64,000 bases of DNA from Pseudohalocynthiibacter aestuariivivens (GCF_018457175.1 NZ_JAGFNU010000006.1:145643-209642); one strand, 5' to 3'. Counted from the stretch's first letter, positions 45,133-54,363 are shown. Notes: generated by a model not told the origin, from the sequence alone. Made by a program: numbers and translations.

Positions 45133-47049
45133 ATGCGCCTATCTTCATCCATTATCGTCTTCTCTGTCTATGTAACAGCCGCCGCGGCGGCCGTCCTTGT
45201 CGCCTCTTTCGCGGCAGAAGCGATAGAGCGCTTTTCGACCCATTCCATTTCCAAGGCACTGGAAGAGGGCGAATTCGACTGGGTCCATGTTTCGTCTGAT
45301 GGTTTGCAGGTACGCCTTTCAGGAACCGCCCCAACAGAGGCCGACCGTTTTCGCGCCCTTTCCGTGGCTGGTTCGATTGTCGATGCACACAGAGCAATCG
45401 ACCGCATGGAAGTGCAGGCCGGAGCAGAGATCGCAGCGCCACGTTTTTCGGTCGAGATTTTGCGAAATGGAGATGGCATTTCGCTTATCGGCCTAATACC
45501 TACCGGTACCAACCGTGATCAGGTCGTGACCAAAATCGAAGAAATCGCTGACGGAACCCACGTCACCGATATGCTGGAAAGCGCTGATCATCCTGTCCCC
45601 GAAGGTTGGGAAAGTGCGCTTTCTTTTGGGCTGGACGCTTTGGGTTCGCTACCTCGTTCAAAAATCTCTGTCGACGCTGACCTGGTCGCTATTACCGCGA
45701 TCAGCAATTCTGCGGCTGAGCGAGAACAGCTGGAAGCCAATCTTCTTCAGCGCGTCCCAGACGGTCTTGAGGTAATGCTGGACATTTCCGCACCACGTCC
45801 TGTCATCACACCCTTTACGTTGCGCTACCTGATCAATGATGGCGTAGGTTCATTTGACGCCTGTTCTGCCGATAGCCAGACTACGATCGACCAAATTCTT
45901 ACAGCTGCGAGAGCATCTGGATTGCAGGGCGACGCAGAATGCGTCATCGGGCTTGGAAACCCATCTCCAAAATGGGGTTCGGCAGTTGCGATAGGGGTAA
46001 AGGCCCTTGCCGAAATCGGTGGCGGATCAATCACCTTCTCAGATGCAGACGTCACGCTTGTTGCTCTGGACACAACCCCACAAGCTTTATTTGACCGCGT
46101 GGCTGGTGAACTGGAAACAGACCTTCCCGATGTGTTTTCACTGCATGCAGTCTTGCCAGACCCGGTAGAAATTGACGGAACCGGTGAAGGGCAAGGACCA
46201 CCAGAATTTGTCGCGACACGTAGTCCCGAAGGGCTGATACAATTACGCGGTCGACTGACAGACGAAAGGGTGCGCAGCGCTGTAGAAAGCTACGCACGTG
46301 CAAGGTTTGGGATGGATCAGGTTTATGCAGCAACACGACTTGACGCGGAACTTCCGGACGGATGGCCCGTTCGTGTGCTGGCAGCGCTTGAAGCACTTGC
46401 TGAACTTAACCACGGAAGTATTGTTGTTCAGCCGGATTTCGTCGAGGTCCGCGGCACCACCGGTCATCCGGAAGCGCGGGCAAATATTTCCAGGATTCTC
46501 TCCGAAAAACTTGGTGAAGCAGAAAATTTTGGTGTTGAAGTGACATACGAAGAAACGCTTGACCCAATCGCCGCCCTTCCCACAACCGAAGAATGCGTAG
46601 ACGGCATCAATGCAGTGCTGGCTGAAACAAAAATCACCTTTGCACCGGGTGCTGCAACAATCGCCGCAGGGGCGGGCAGAACACTTGATAAAATAGCGGA
46701 CATCATGCGTGACTGTCAGGATGTGAAGATGGAAATTGCGGGCCATACCGACAGCCAGGGCCGTGAAATAATGAACCAGAACCTCAGCCAGGGCCGGGCA
46801 GAAGCAGTTCTTTCCGCTCTGATGGCCCGCAGAGTGCTGACCTCAAACCTTGAGGCAAAGGGATATGGCGAGAGCACCCCAATTGCAGACAACGACACCG
46901 AAGAAGGCCGCGAAGCCAACCGTCGGATTGAGTTTACACTAATCTTGCCTGAAGAAGAGCCAACCGAAGAAGCTGAGAGCGCGACACCGACAGCAGTTGC
47001 GAATGAAACAGAGGCTACGGCAACAGGAACTGATGATGAACAGAACTGA
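45133..47049 (+). CDS. Large OmpA-family protein
   Basis: A 638-residue exported protein with a signal anchor at residues 9-30 (IVFSVYVTAAAAAVLVASFA), a long repeated region with several BON-like alpha/beta modules (for example VHVSSDGLQVRLSGTAP at about 50-66), and a C-terminal OmpA peptidoglycan-binding domain. The OmpA motif AGHTDSQGREIMNQNLSQGR is at about residues 535-560, and GYGESTPIADNDTEEGREAN follows. It ends in an acidic Glu/Thr-rich tail. It should link the envelope to peptidoglycan. The following coiled-coil gene overlaps its last 14 bases. Confidence 0.9.
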   Translation: MRLSSSIIVFSVYVTAAAAAVLVASFAAEAIERFSTHSISKALEEGEFDWVHVSSDGLQVRLSGTAPTEADRFRALSVAGSIVDAHRAIDRMEVQAGAEIAAPRFSVEILRNGDGISLIGLIPTGTNRDQVVTKIEEIADGTHVTDMLESADHPVPEGWESALSFGLDALGSLPRSKISVDADLVAITAISNSAAEREQLEANLLQRVPDGLEVMLDISAPRPVITPFTLRYLINDGVGSFDACSADSQTTIDQILTAARASGLQGDAECVIGLGNPSPKWGSAVAIGVKALAEIGGGSITFSDADVTLVALDTTPQALFDRVAGELETDLPDVFSLHAVLPDPVEIDGTGEGQGPPEFVATRSPEGLIQLRGRLTDERVRSAVESYARARFGMDQVYAATRLDAELPDGWPVRVLAALEALAELNHGSIVVQPDFVEVRGTTGHPEARANISRILSEKLGEAENFGVEVTYEETLDPIAALPTTEECVDGINAVLAETKITFAPGAATIAAGAGRTLDKIADIMRDCQDVKMEIAGHTDSQGREIMNQNLSQGRAEAVLSALMARRVLTSNLEAKGYGESTPIADNDTEEGREANRRIEFTLILPEEEPTEEAESATPTAVANETEATATGTDDEQN

Positions 47050-47362
47050 ATTTATTATTACGACGGCGATCATCCTCTTTGTCGCATTTCTGATGGGCTG
47101 GTTCGCCCATTGGCTGATCCATCGTTTCACACGAGTTTCGCAAGGCGACCTCAGCGAGCTCGACAATATGGCAAAGTCTTTGCACGAAGCAGAAGAAACC
47201 CGGGATCAGGCGATTACTTATTTGCAGCAACGCGAAGCGGAAATGACCAATCAACTCAGCCAGACCGAGGCCGAACTCAGCGCTGCAATGGATGGCTTGA
47301 GGGCTGCGCGACAAGAGGCAGAAGAACTACGCTCCTATATTGACAGGGTTCAGGGGGACTGA
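47036..47362 (+). CDS. Small membrane-anchored coiled-coil protein
   Basis: A 108-residue protein with one N-terminal transmembrane segment (about residues 4-24, FIITTAIILFVAFLMGWFAH) and a long coiled coil (EETRDQAITYLQQREAEMTN, then QTEAELSAAMDGLRAAR). Start at ATG 47036, inside the OmpA gene end; ATG 47033 is possible. It is coupled to the OmpA gene, so it probably acts with it at the envelope. Function unknown. Confidence 0.82.
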   Translation: MNRTEFIITTAIILFVAFLMGWFAHWLIHRFTRVSQGDLSELDNMAKSLHEAEETRDQAITYLQQREAEMTNQLSQTEAELSAAMDGLRAARQEAEELRSYIDRVQGD

Positions 47363-47376
47363 CACCTGAAATGCAA

Positions 47377-47406
47377 CACCCTGCCCGACGCCAGGCGGAC
47401 AGGGTG
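47377..47406 (+). terminator. Candidate terminator after the OmpA operon
   Basis: CACCCTG (47377-47383) and CAGGGTG (47400-47406) form a 7-base stem around a GC-rich loop, 14 bases after the coiled-coil gene stop. A weak T run follows (CCATTTT), so it may be a poor terminator. Confidence 0.4.
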
Positions 47407-47484
47407 CCGACCATTTTCACGGCCATCGGCTTCCCAGCCTGTGCCGCACACGTAACCTGCTGGGAATAAGTTACCAATTTCTAA

Positions 47485-47536
47485 AAATATCCCCGCCAGA
47501 GGCAAGAAAACTTTTGGGCCTCCGGCGGGGATATTT
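47485..47536. repeat. Long palindromic intergenic element
   Basis: Two 19-base arms (AAATATCCCCGCCAGAGGC and GCCTCCGGCGGGGATATTT), differing by one base, surround a 14-base loop. It lies between the convergent coiled-coil gene and moaE. It resembles short intergenic elements with a GGCGGGGATATTT core that I recall from other Rhodobacterales genomes, and could also serve as a bidirectional terminator. Similar copies elsewhere are not seen in this window. Confidence 0.6.
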
Positions 47537-47560
47537 ATGGAAACTGGTGATTTGGAATAG

Positions 47561-48007
47561 TCAGGACCAACGCCCCAGTGCTGCTTCGTCTTCTGATTTG
47601 CTTTCAACCCACTCTGTACCATCGTTCGTGAATTCCTGTTTCCAGAAAGGTGCCCGGGATTTCAGGTAGTCCATCAGAAACTCCGCAGCTTCAAAAGCAT
47701 CTTTACGATGCTTCGAGGCGGTCGCTACCATCATAATGATTTCACCCGGGCGCAACATACCGTGCCGATGGATAATCAGGCTTTCATTGAGGGACCAGCG
47801 CTTTACAGCTTCAGCTTCGATTTTGGACAAAGCCTTTTCAGTCATTCCCGGGTAGTGCTCAATCAGCATGCGGTCGAGATTTCCTGAGGCGAGATCGCGC
47901 ACAAGACCAGTAAATGTCACTACCGCACCAGCATTTTTGCAGCCTTCCGCAAAACCTTTGACTTCGGCCCCAAGATCAAAAGCCGTTTCCTGCACCCTGA
48001 CGACCAT
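47561..48007 (-). CDS. moaE: Molybdopterin synthase catalytic subunit
   Basis: Large subunit of molybdopterin synthase, which adds sulfur to precursor Z. The 148 residues show FTGLVRDLASGNLDRMLIEH, IIHRHGMLRPGEIIMMVATA and the KSRAPFWKQEFTNDGTEWV C-terminal segment with the conserved Lys. It follows moaD by one base. Confidence 0.95.
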   Translation of the reverse strand: MVVRVQETAFDLGAEVKGFAEGCKNAGAVVTFTGLVRDLASGNLDRMLIEHYPGMTEKALSKIEAEAVKRWSLNESLIIHRHGMLRPGEIIMMVATASKHRKDAFEAAEFLMDYLKSRAPFWKQEFTNDGTEWVESKSEDEAALGRWS

Positions 48008-48008
48008 A

Positions 48009-48257
48009 TCAACCGCCTGTCATGGGTGGAAAAAACGCCACTTCGCGTACCCCTTGTAGTGGCGCGTCAAATTCTGAAAGCTCCTGATCCACAGCAACGC
48101 GTAATGCAGAGATATCCGAAAAAGCCATGGCATAGCGCTCTTCGCGCGCGGACAATTCGGCGACCAGTTCGGTCACCGAAGTCGCTTGTGTATCAACAGA
48201 TTCTTTTGGCACACCAATACGTTCGCGCACCCAGGCGAAATAAAGTACATCAATCAT
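48009..48257 (-). CDS. moaD: Molybdopterin synthase sulfur carrier subunit
   Basis: A ubiquitin-like 82-residue protein ending in the GG that is thiocarboxylated (FFPPMTGG). It donates sulfur to MoaE. The start MIDVLYFAWVRERIG at ATG 48257 matches the family; it overlaps the pgsA stop by 8 bases. The pair moaD-moaE sits at the end of the uvrC-pgsA-moaD-moaE unit. Confidence 0.93.
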   Translation of the reverse strand: MIDVLYFAWVRERIGVPKESVDTQATSVTELVAELSAREERYAMAFSDISALRVAVDQELSEFDAPLQGVREVAFFPPMTGG

Positions 48258-48924
48258 TGCGTGACCCCTCTCGCAGATGTGGCATTGCTTTGACGAAGTA
48301 GTCCCAGCCCGTTGCAAGCGTTAACAGAGCTGCGAGCCAGAGCATCACAATCCCACCTGTGGAACTTGCAATCAATCCTTTGTATTTCCAAATCAAACCA
48401 AGGTGATCAGCCTCTGTGCCGTTCAGCACGTTTTGAACGATTTCCTGATTCATACCGTAGGATTGCATATAGAAATAATGCTCAAAAACGCCATTTGCGA
48501 ACAAGACAGCTATCGCAATCATCTGTGCGGTCGTTTTCCATTTCGCAAGTTTTGTGACCTGAAGAAGCCCCGCTTTACTGCCAAGGAATTCCCGCAGGCC
48601 AGAAACAAAAACCTCGCGAAAAATAATCAGCGTCGCGGGTAGCAACACCCAGGGGTTCAATCCCGAAATCGCTGTGATAACCAAAAGCGCAATCACGACC
48701 ATCGCTTTGTCGGCGATTGGATCCAGCATCGCTCCGAACTTGCTTTCCTGTTTCCAGGCCCGTGCGAGATAGCCATCAATGAAATCAGTCAGAGCGGCGG
48801 TGACAAACAAAAGCAACGCGAACCAATCCGCAAGCGGACGTGAAAAGTAAAGGAACATTATTGCGACACCTGGCGCTGCAAGCAGCCGCAAGACAGTCAG
48901 AATATTGGGAAGATTCCATATCAT
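48250..48924 (-). CDS. pgsA: Phosphatidylglycerophosphate synthase
   Basis: Transfers phosphatidyl from CDP-diacylglycerol to glycerol-3-phosphate. The 224-residue membrane protein carries the CDP-alcohol motif DGYLARAWKQESKFGAMLDP followed by IADK, fitting D-G-x2-A-R-x8-G-x3-D-x3-D. It lies 18 bases after uvrC and overlaps moaD. Confidence 0.95.
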   Translation of the reverse strand: MIWNLPNILTVLRLLAAPGVAIMFLYFSRPLADWFALLLFVTAALTDFIDGYLARAWKQESKFGAMLDPIADKAMVVIALLVITAISGLNPWVLLPATLIIFREVFVSGLREFLGSKAGLLQVTKLAKWKTTAQMIAIAVLFANGVFEHYFYMQSYGMNQEIVQNVLNGTEADHLGLIWKYKGLIASSTGGIVMLWLAALLTLATGWDYFVKAMPHLREGSRND

Positions 48925-48942
48925 AACAACATCCTTAACTGT

Positions 48943-50823
48943 TCAGGCTTTGTCATGGAAGAAGTCATAAATGGTTTCTGCCAAAGCGTCCGAGATTCCG
49001 TCTACTGCCTTCAGATCAGGAAGGCCAGCGCGACTGACGGCTTTGGCACTGCCAAAATGGGTCAGAAGCGCACGTTTGCGCGCGGCACCTACGCCCGGCA
49101 AATCGTCAAGCGGCGTTGCGCCAATGGCCTTGGAACGTTTGGCACGATGGGTCCCAATTGCAAAACGGTGCGCCTCGTCGCGCAGGCGCTGAACGAAATA
49201 AAGAACGGGATCATTCATTTGCAGAGCGAAGGGGCGTACACCAGTGCGATGGAATTCTTCCTTGCCGTGATCCCGGTCGACGCCTTTAGCAACACCCACT
49301 ATGGGAATATCCGAAACCCCGAGTTCCGCCATAATTCCTGCAACAACACTTACTTGCCCAGCGCCGCCGTCAATCAGCAACAGCTCTGGCCAATTACCGC
49401 TCTGGCGTTCGGGATCTTCTTTGATAAGGCGCTGGAAGCGTCGGGTCAGCACCTCTTTCATCATGCCAAAATCGTCACCCGGGGTCAGATCTTTGCCCTT
49501 GATATTGAATTTACGATACTGGCTTTTCACAAAACCTTCGGGGCCAGCGACAATCATTGCACCCACTGCGTTTGTTCCCTGAATGTGACTGTTGTCATAG
49601 ACTTCAACGCGCGCAGGCGGCATACCCAGATCAAATGCGTCAGCCAAGCCTCGCAAAAGTTTTGCCTGAGTTGCTGTTTCAGACATACGCCGCGCCAGGC
49701 TTTCACGGGCATTGCGGGCAGCCCCTGACATCAGTTCCGCCTTTTCGCCACGTAGCGGCACCGCAACCTCAACTTTGCGTCCTGCTTTTTGGCTTAGCGC
49801 GTCCTGAACCAAATCGGCGTTTTCTACCGGATGCGAAAGGAGAACCACTCGAGGAGGTGTTTTGTCACCGTAGAACTGGCCAACAAAAGCCTCGAGAACC
49901 TCGCTTGCCTCGGCCCCTGCCCCAGTACGTGGGTAATAGTCGCGGTTTCCCCAGTTCTGATTAGCGCGTATGAAAAACACTTGCACGCAAGCCTGACCAC
50001 CGTCGAGATGAAGCGCGATGATATCCGCCTCGGCAACGCCGCGTGGATTGATACCTTGAGTCGATTGCACCTGAGTCAACGCACGAATGCGATCACGCAG
50101 CGCGGCGGCGCGCTCAAATTCCAGTGCTTCGCTTGCTGCCTCCATCTCTCGTGCAAGATCTTCCTGAACGCGGGTCGATTTGCCTGCCAGAAACCGTTCA
50201 GCATCACTTACTAGTATGGCGTAGTCCTTTTCAGATACATAACCAACGCAAGGGCCGGAACAGCGCTTAATCTGGTAGAGCAAGCAGGGGCGCGTTCGGT
50301 TTTCAAACGTTGTATCAGAACAGTTTCGTAGCAGGAAAACACGCTGCAACTGGTTCAAAGTCCGGTTCACCGCCCCGGCGCTTGCAAATGGGCCGTAATA
50401 GTCACCCTTTTCTGCCTTGCGACCCCGGTGTTTCTTGATCTGAGGAAACCGATGATCCTTTGCGACAAGAATATTGGGAAAACTTTTGTCGTCCCGCAGC
50501 AGCACATTGAAGTACGGTTTAAGTTGCTTGATGAGGTTTTGTTCCAGCAACAAGGCCTCTGTTTCTGTCTTGGTTGTCAGAAACATCATACTGGTTGTCT
50601 GCGAAATCATTCGGGCGATCCGCGCGCTGTGACCCGTTGGACTTGCATAGTTGGAAACCCGCTTTTTCAGGTTCCTTGCCTTGCCGACATAGAGCACCCT
50701 GCCCTGACTATCGAGCATCCGGTAGACACCTGGAGAATTGTCCAGAGTTTTCAGATAAGACAATATGCAGGCATGACCCGAGAGCGGTCCACTTTGTTCC
50801 TTGATGTTGGTTTCGTCACTCAT
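48943..50823 (-). CDS. uvrC: Excinuclease ABC subunit C
   Basis: Makes both incisions in nucleotide excision repair. The 626 residues show the N-terminal GIY-YIG domain ([20 protein letters not shown]), a UVR motif (around residue 210), the RNase H-like C-terminal nuclease ([26 protein letters not shown]) and the HhH ending ([19 protein letters not shown]). The start is taken as [13 protein letters not shown] 50823; the alternative ATG 50835 is four codons earlier. Confidence 0.95.
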   Translation of the reverse strand: MSDETNIKEQSGPLSGHACILSYLKTLDNSPGVYRMLDSQGRVLYVGKARNLKKRVSNYASPTGHSARIARMISQTTSMMFLTTKTETEALLLEQNLIKQLKPYFNVLLRDDKSFPNILVAKDHRFPQIKKHRGRKAEKGDYYGPFASAGAVNRTLNQLQRVFLLRNCSDTTFENRTRPCLLYQIKRCSGPCVGYVSEKDYAILVSDAERFLAGKSTRVQEDLAREMEAASEALEFERAAALRDRIRALTQVQSTQGINPRGVAEADIIALHLDGGQACVQVFFIRANQNWGNRDYYPRTGAGAEASEVLEAFVGQFYGDKTPPRVVLLSHPVENADLVQDALSQKAGRKVEVAVPLRGEKAELMSGAARNARESLARRMSETATQAKLLRGLADAFDLGMPPARVEVYDNSHIQGTNAVGAMIVAGPEGFVKSQYRKFNIKGKDLTPGDDFGMMKEVLTRRFQRLIKEDPERQSGNWPELLLIDGGAGQVSVVAGIMAELGVSDIPIVGVAKGVDRDHGKEEFHRTGVRPFALQMNDPVLYFVQRLRDEAHRFAIGTHRAKRSKAIGATPLDDLPGVGAARKRALLTHFGSAKAVSRAGLPDLKAVDGISDALAETIYDFFHDKA

Positions 50824-51263
50824 TGGCGCTAACAATCTGATTCCCTAGATGCCTGCAATCTTATGCTCCGGGTAGCAAGTGAAAACATGTCCACGATTTC
50901 TGTGGATAACTCTGGTGGTAACTTCCGGCTCCCGCAAAATTCTCTTTGTTTTTAATCAGGTTCCATCAATTGCCTAATTTTTAGGCAGTAAAATAAGCTA
51001 TTGATATTAAGTGTTATTTTTTATTCTGCTAGCCAAATCACTGAAAACATTAGAGAAAAGGTAACAGTTTTGTGACGTTAAATTTCGAAGTGCACAAGTT
51101 TCTTGGTGTCTAATCTTTTGATCATTAAAAAATGCTCTCTATCCTGAGGTTTCGAAGTGTCCTGCAGCCTAGATTCTGAGCCCAATCAAGAAATTTCGAT
51201 TACCTAATTAGAGTTTGGGAACAAAGAAGATTCCTACTTGCCGCTGCGTTATTGGCAACTTCG
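50824..51263. other. AT-rich 440-base intergenic region with DnaA box
   Basis: A stretch visibly richer in A and T than its surroundings lies between the uvrC start and the end of the Na+/Ca2+ exchanger. It contains a perfect 9-base DnaA box TGTGGATAA at 50901-50909, a 7-base hairpin TGCCTAA-TTT-TTAGGCA at 50971-50987, and the 10-base direct repeat TTTCGAAGTG at 51083-51092 and 51150-51159. No gene is seen in either strand. It must include the uvrC promoter. Confidence 0.6.
50971..50987. repeat. Perfect 7-base palindrome upstream of uvrC
   Basis: TGCCTAA and TTAGGCA flank TTT. The symmetry fits an operator or a small hairpin. It lies about 150 bases upstream of the uvrC start on its side, so it may be a regulator site; no partner regulator gene is adjacent. 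Confidence 0.45.
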
Positions 51264-52226
51264 TCAGAGCAACACGATCAAAATATAAACCGCGTAAAGA
51301 CTTGTCAGCACAATCCCCCACTGTTTGGTAATATTCCAGCCCAGAAAAACAAAAGGAGCCAGCAACAGCGAGGCACCGAGCATAACCCAAAGATCAAAAC
51401 GGAGGAATTGTTCATCCACCGGGATGACGCCTACGAAACTCGTGATGCCGATAATTGCGAGCAGATTGAACATATTCGAGCCGATGACATTGCCAAGAGC
51501 GACGTCCGCCTGACGGCGCAAGGCCGCCATGACCGTTGTCGCAAGCTCTGGCAATGACGTTCCGACCGCAACCAAAGTTAACCCAATGACGGTCTCGTCA
51601 ATTTCAAAATGCCGCGCGATGCTGACTGCCCCTTCCACAAGAAGGTCAGCACCAAGCGGCAAGCCTATCAGACCAAGCACCATAAAAATCCCGATACGCC
51701 ACCACGGCATATCGGGGTCAACACCTTCGATGTCTTCTACATCGCCAATTGCACAGGGATCACACGCTGAATTGCCGTTGCGGTGCGCCCTTGCTTCGCA
51801 AAAGGCGTCACCTAACACGAAAAACAACGCGCTCAGTAATACGATACCATGCATCCAGGTGATTGGCCCCATCATCGCCACAACGATGAAAAGCACGCTG
51901 GACAGGATCATGTAGATATATGTTTTTCGGGTATTGCACTCGCTTGAGTGCAGCACTGCAAGCATCGCGGGTATACCCAGAACAAGCAAAATATTCGCCG
52001 TGTTCGAACCGATCACATTGCCAAGCGCAATACCGGGGGCATTTTCATGGACAGCATTTATCGCAATCAGCAATTCCGGGGCTGAGGTGCCGAAGGCCAC
52101 GATTGTCAGGCTGACAATTAAAGCCGGCACACCAAGACGTAGTGATAGATTCACCGCGCCTTTGACCAGTACATCACCTGCCAACAGCAGAATGACCAGT
52201 CCCAGACCTACATAGACCCAATCCAT
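51264..52226 (-). CDS. Sodium/calcium exchanger (YrbG-like, CaCA family)
   Basis: A 320-residue inner membrane antiporter with about ten segments. The two inverted alpha repeats are clear: TIVAFGTSAPELLIAINAV near residue 42 and LTLVAVGTSLPELATTVMAA near residue 216, each followed by ALGNVIGSN. It exchanges Ca2+ for Na+ or H+. It is downstream of the S49 peptidase and the 55-residue membrane protein, on the same strand. Confidence 0.92.
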   Translation of the reverse strand: MDWVYVGLGLVILLLAGDVLVKGAVNLSLRLGVPALIVSLTIVAFGTSAPELLIAINAVHENAPGIALGNVIGSNTANILLVLGIPAMLAVLHSSECNTRKTYIYMILSSVLFIVVAMMGPITWMHGIVLLSALFFVLGDAFCEARAHRNGNSACDPCAIGDVEDIEGVDPDMPWWRIGIFMVLGLIGLPLGADLLVEGAVSIARHFEIDETVIGLTLVAVGTSLPELATTVMAALRRQADVALGNVIGSNMFNLLAIIGITSFVGVIPVDEQFLRFDLWVMLGASLLLAPFVFLGWNITKQWGIVLTSLYAVYILIVLL

Positions 52227-52229
52227 TCG

Positions 52230-52397
52230 TCAGCGACCCCTTTTTCCGCAGTCGCACGGACCTTTGCCGATGCGAAAACGCCCGCAAGACGGACATTTCC
52301 GGTTGTCGAATGCCGTTTTCCCCGGGAACCGAAGTTTTCCAAACATAGCCAGAACGACCATAGCGATCAGAAAAAGACTGACGATCTTGATAATCAT
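52230..52397 (-). CDS. 55-residue membrane protein with zinc-ribbon-like tail
   Basis: Begins MIIKIVSLFLIAMVVLAMFG (one transmembrane segment), then KLRFPGKTA and a tail with four cysteines in two pairs, CPSCG and PCDCGKRGR. The cysteine arrangement CxxC..CxC resembles a small zinc ribbon. Such tiny proteins are conserved in Rhodobacterales but not named. The ATG directly follows the S49 peptidase TAG and its stop is three bases before the exchanger start, so the three genes form a unit. Confidence 0.82.
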   Translation of the reverse strand: MIIKIVSLFLIAMVVLAMFGKLRFPGKTAFDNRKCPSCGRFRIGKGPCDCGKRGR

Positions 52398-53195
52398 CTA
52401 AAGGCCAAATCGCGCGTACTCTGCCCGCTCCTCTATTCCGGTCAGAGCATCATTTACGATGCGCGCGCCGAACCGTTGCAGGATCGATTTTTTCTGCCCA
52501 TAACGCAAGAAGCGCACCTTCTCGCCGTAGAGTTCTTTCATCTTAGGGACAAGATGGCCGATGCCATCAACCAGCCCAACGTCCAGCGCCTGCTGACCCA
52601 CCCAGATTTCACCGGTGAACAGGTCTTTTTCCTGATCAAGTTTTTCACCACGGCGAGATGTTATATGTTCCTTGAAGTTGTCGTGGATATGTTCCAGCAA
52701 CACCTTCAGCCGTTTCACATCCGCAGCCTTTTCTGGCTGAAACGGATCCAGCATAGACTTTGATTTGCCTGCTGTATGGACGCGGCGTTTGATACCATGT
52801 TGCCCAATGAATTCTTCGAGCCCGAAGCTTGATGAGATGACACCGATCGAACCAACAATAGAGCTGTGATCGACCCATATCTCGTCTGCTGCAGCAGCCA
52901 GCCAATAGCCACCAGAGGCTGCCACATCTTCAACAAAAGCATAGACAGGTACGCTGTGTTCCTTCGCGAGCCGCCTGATCCTGACGCCGATCAGCGAGGA
53001 TTGAACAGGCGAGCCTCCGGGAGAGTTCAACAGCAAAGCGACAGCCGCAGGTTTGCCGCGTTTAAACGCGCGCTCCAGTATCGGCGCAATTCCATCGTCG
53101 TTCAAACTACCTCGGCCAGCAGTTGCAATAACGCCTGAAAGGCGAACAACGGCGACTTTGGGTGCACGGTTGAGAAAAGGTATCCATCGAGTCAT
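52398..53195 (-). CDS. S49-family peptidase (SppA-like)
   Basis: A 265-residue membrane-associated serine protease fold that degrades signal peptides or membrane protein fragments. The segment LLLNSPGGSPVQSSLIGVRI and the serine site DVAASGGYWLAAAADEIW (Ser of the AASGGY motif), with SIVGSIGVI and a basic KKGS-like later region, identify it. It has no clear N-terminal transmembrane segment. The start is ATG 53195 (MTRWIPFLNRAPK), with GGGGGA upstream; the frame is open ten codons further. Confidence 0.88.
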   Translation of the reverse strand: MTRWIPFLNRAPKVAVVRLSGVIATAGRGSLNDDGIAPILERAFKRGKPAAVALLLNSPGGSPVQSSLIGVRIRRLAKEHSVPVYAFVEDVAASGGYWLAAAADEIWVDHSSIVGSIGVISSSFGLEEFIGQHGIKRRVHTAGKSKSMLDPFQPEKAADVKRLKVLLEHIHDNFKEHITSRRGEKLDQEKDLFTGEIWVGQQALDVGLVDGIGHLVPKMKELYGEKVRFLRYGQKKSILQRFGARIVNDALTGIEERAEYARFGL

Positions 53196-53322
53196 TCCCC
53201 CGATGTAGAGCGCGACCCGCCCCACAACAAGGTCAGGTGTGAAATCAACACCCAGTGTTGCGCCGCTGCCGACAGAAATAAATGTAAACCACGTGAAAGA
53301 ATGCCGCGGGTTAACGAACAGT

Positions 53323-54363
53323 TTACTGAAGGTCGCTTTGATACGCGAAAATCGCTGGTGTGCCGCCTGTATGAATGAATGTCACGTGCTCGCCGGGTTT
53401 GATCACACCGCTTTCAAGATGGTCCAGCAATCCAGCCATCGTGCGTCCGGAATAGACCGGATCAAGCAGCAACGCTTCTTTCTCTGCGGCGCTCGTTATA
53501 GCCTTGAGAACCTGGGCGTTCATCTGGCCGTAACCCGGCGCTAAAGATGTATCGTCAACCTGAACGTCGGCCTCAGTGATGGTGACTTTCCCGCCAAGCA
53601 ATTCAGCGACCTCATTTGCACGGCGTAAAATCCGGGCGCTCTGTTGGGTTGCATCACGCCGCACACAAATACCCAGAACGGAAACGTCCCAACCTATTGC
53701 ACGCGCGCCAACCAGAAAACCGGCATGTGTCAGCCCGCTGCCAGATGGAACAACAACGTGATCCGGCATTTCCCCGAGCGCACGGTGCTGAAGCCAGGTT
53801 TCAACCGCTGCAGCAGCATACCCCAACGCCCCAATCGGTGGGTGGTTGATACCAAGATGAATGACAAAAGGGTTGCCGCCTTCCGCAGCGATCCCAGCGG
53901 CCATACGATCCAGATTGGCGTCAGCCGCGCTTTCGTTTTCACCTTCCGGGAAATACTCAATCTCGCCGCCCATTAGCTTGAGTAACAGCACGTTTCCCGA
54001 GGTGTTGTAGGCGACGTCATCCTTCGGCACCCGGTCTTCAAGTTGCAAGATTGGACGCATGCCCAACTTTCGGGCTGCAGCCGCACAGAGGCGCACGAAA
54101 TTCGACTGAACAGCCCCTGTGATCAGAACTGTATCCGCCTTTTGTTCGACGGCTTGTCCAAGATAATATTCAAGCTGACGAACCTTGTTGCCGCCCATCG
54201 CGAGCGGAAGGCTATCATCACGTTTGGCGTCTAGTTTTATCCCAAGATGTTGGCCAAGGTTGTGTAAGGGTTCAAGATCAGAAGACCTGCTAAAAAGCGG
54301 CGCGCGCGGATGGTTTTCAAGCTCTGGCAGCACTTGCGTGAGTTGTTGAAAGTTTGTGGACAT
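53323..54363 (-). CDS. D-cysteine desulfhydrase / ACC deaminase-like enzyme
   Basis: A 346-residue pyridoxal-phosphate enzyme of fold type II. The Schiff-base lysine lies in LAMGGNKVRQLEYYLG (about residue 60), with the ITGAVQSNFVRL pocket and SGSGLTHAGF phosphate-binding segment. These enzymes act on D-cysteine or 1-aminocyclopropane-1-carboxylate; sequence alone does not decide, though D-cysteine desulfhydrase is likely. The start is ATG 54363 (MSTNFQQLT), eight codons into the open frame. It follows the FAD/GcvT gene by 140 bases on the same strand. Confidence 0.88.
   Translation of the reverse strand: MSTNFQQLTQVLPELENHPRAPLFSRSSDLEPLHNLGQHLGIKLDAKRDDSLPLAMGGNKVRQLEYYLGQAVEQKADTVLITGAVQSNFVRLCAAAARKLGMRPILQLEDRVPKDDVAYNTSGNVLLLKLMGGEIEYFPEGENESAADANLDRMAAGIAAEGGNPFVIHLGINHPPIGALGYAAAAVETWLQHRALGEMPDHVVVPSGSGLTHAGFLVGARAIGWDVSVLGICVRRDATQQSARILRRANEVAELLGGKVTITEADVQVDDTSLAPGYGQMNAQVLKAITSAAEKEALLLDPVYSGRTMAGLLDHLESGVIKPGEHVTFIHTGGTPAIFAYQSDLQ

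Noticed and set aside
46997..47035. Longer start for the coiled-coil gene (MRMKQRLRQQEL)
   Set aside because: It would overlap the OmpA gene by about 50 bases. The shorter start at 47036 keeps the transmembrane segment at the N-terminus.
47277..47477. Minus-strand frame overlapping the coiled-coil gene end
   Set aside because: It has no recognisable domain, overlaps a real gene on the opposite strand and lies over the palindromic region; it is likely a shadow frame.
47377..47536. Molybdenum cofactor riboswitch near moaE
   Set aside because: The hairpins are 3' of moaE and between convergent genes, and they do not show the riboswitch's multi-stem pattern.
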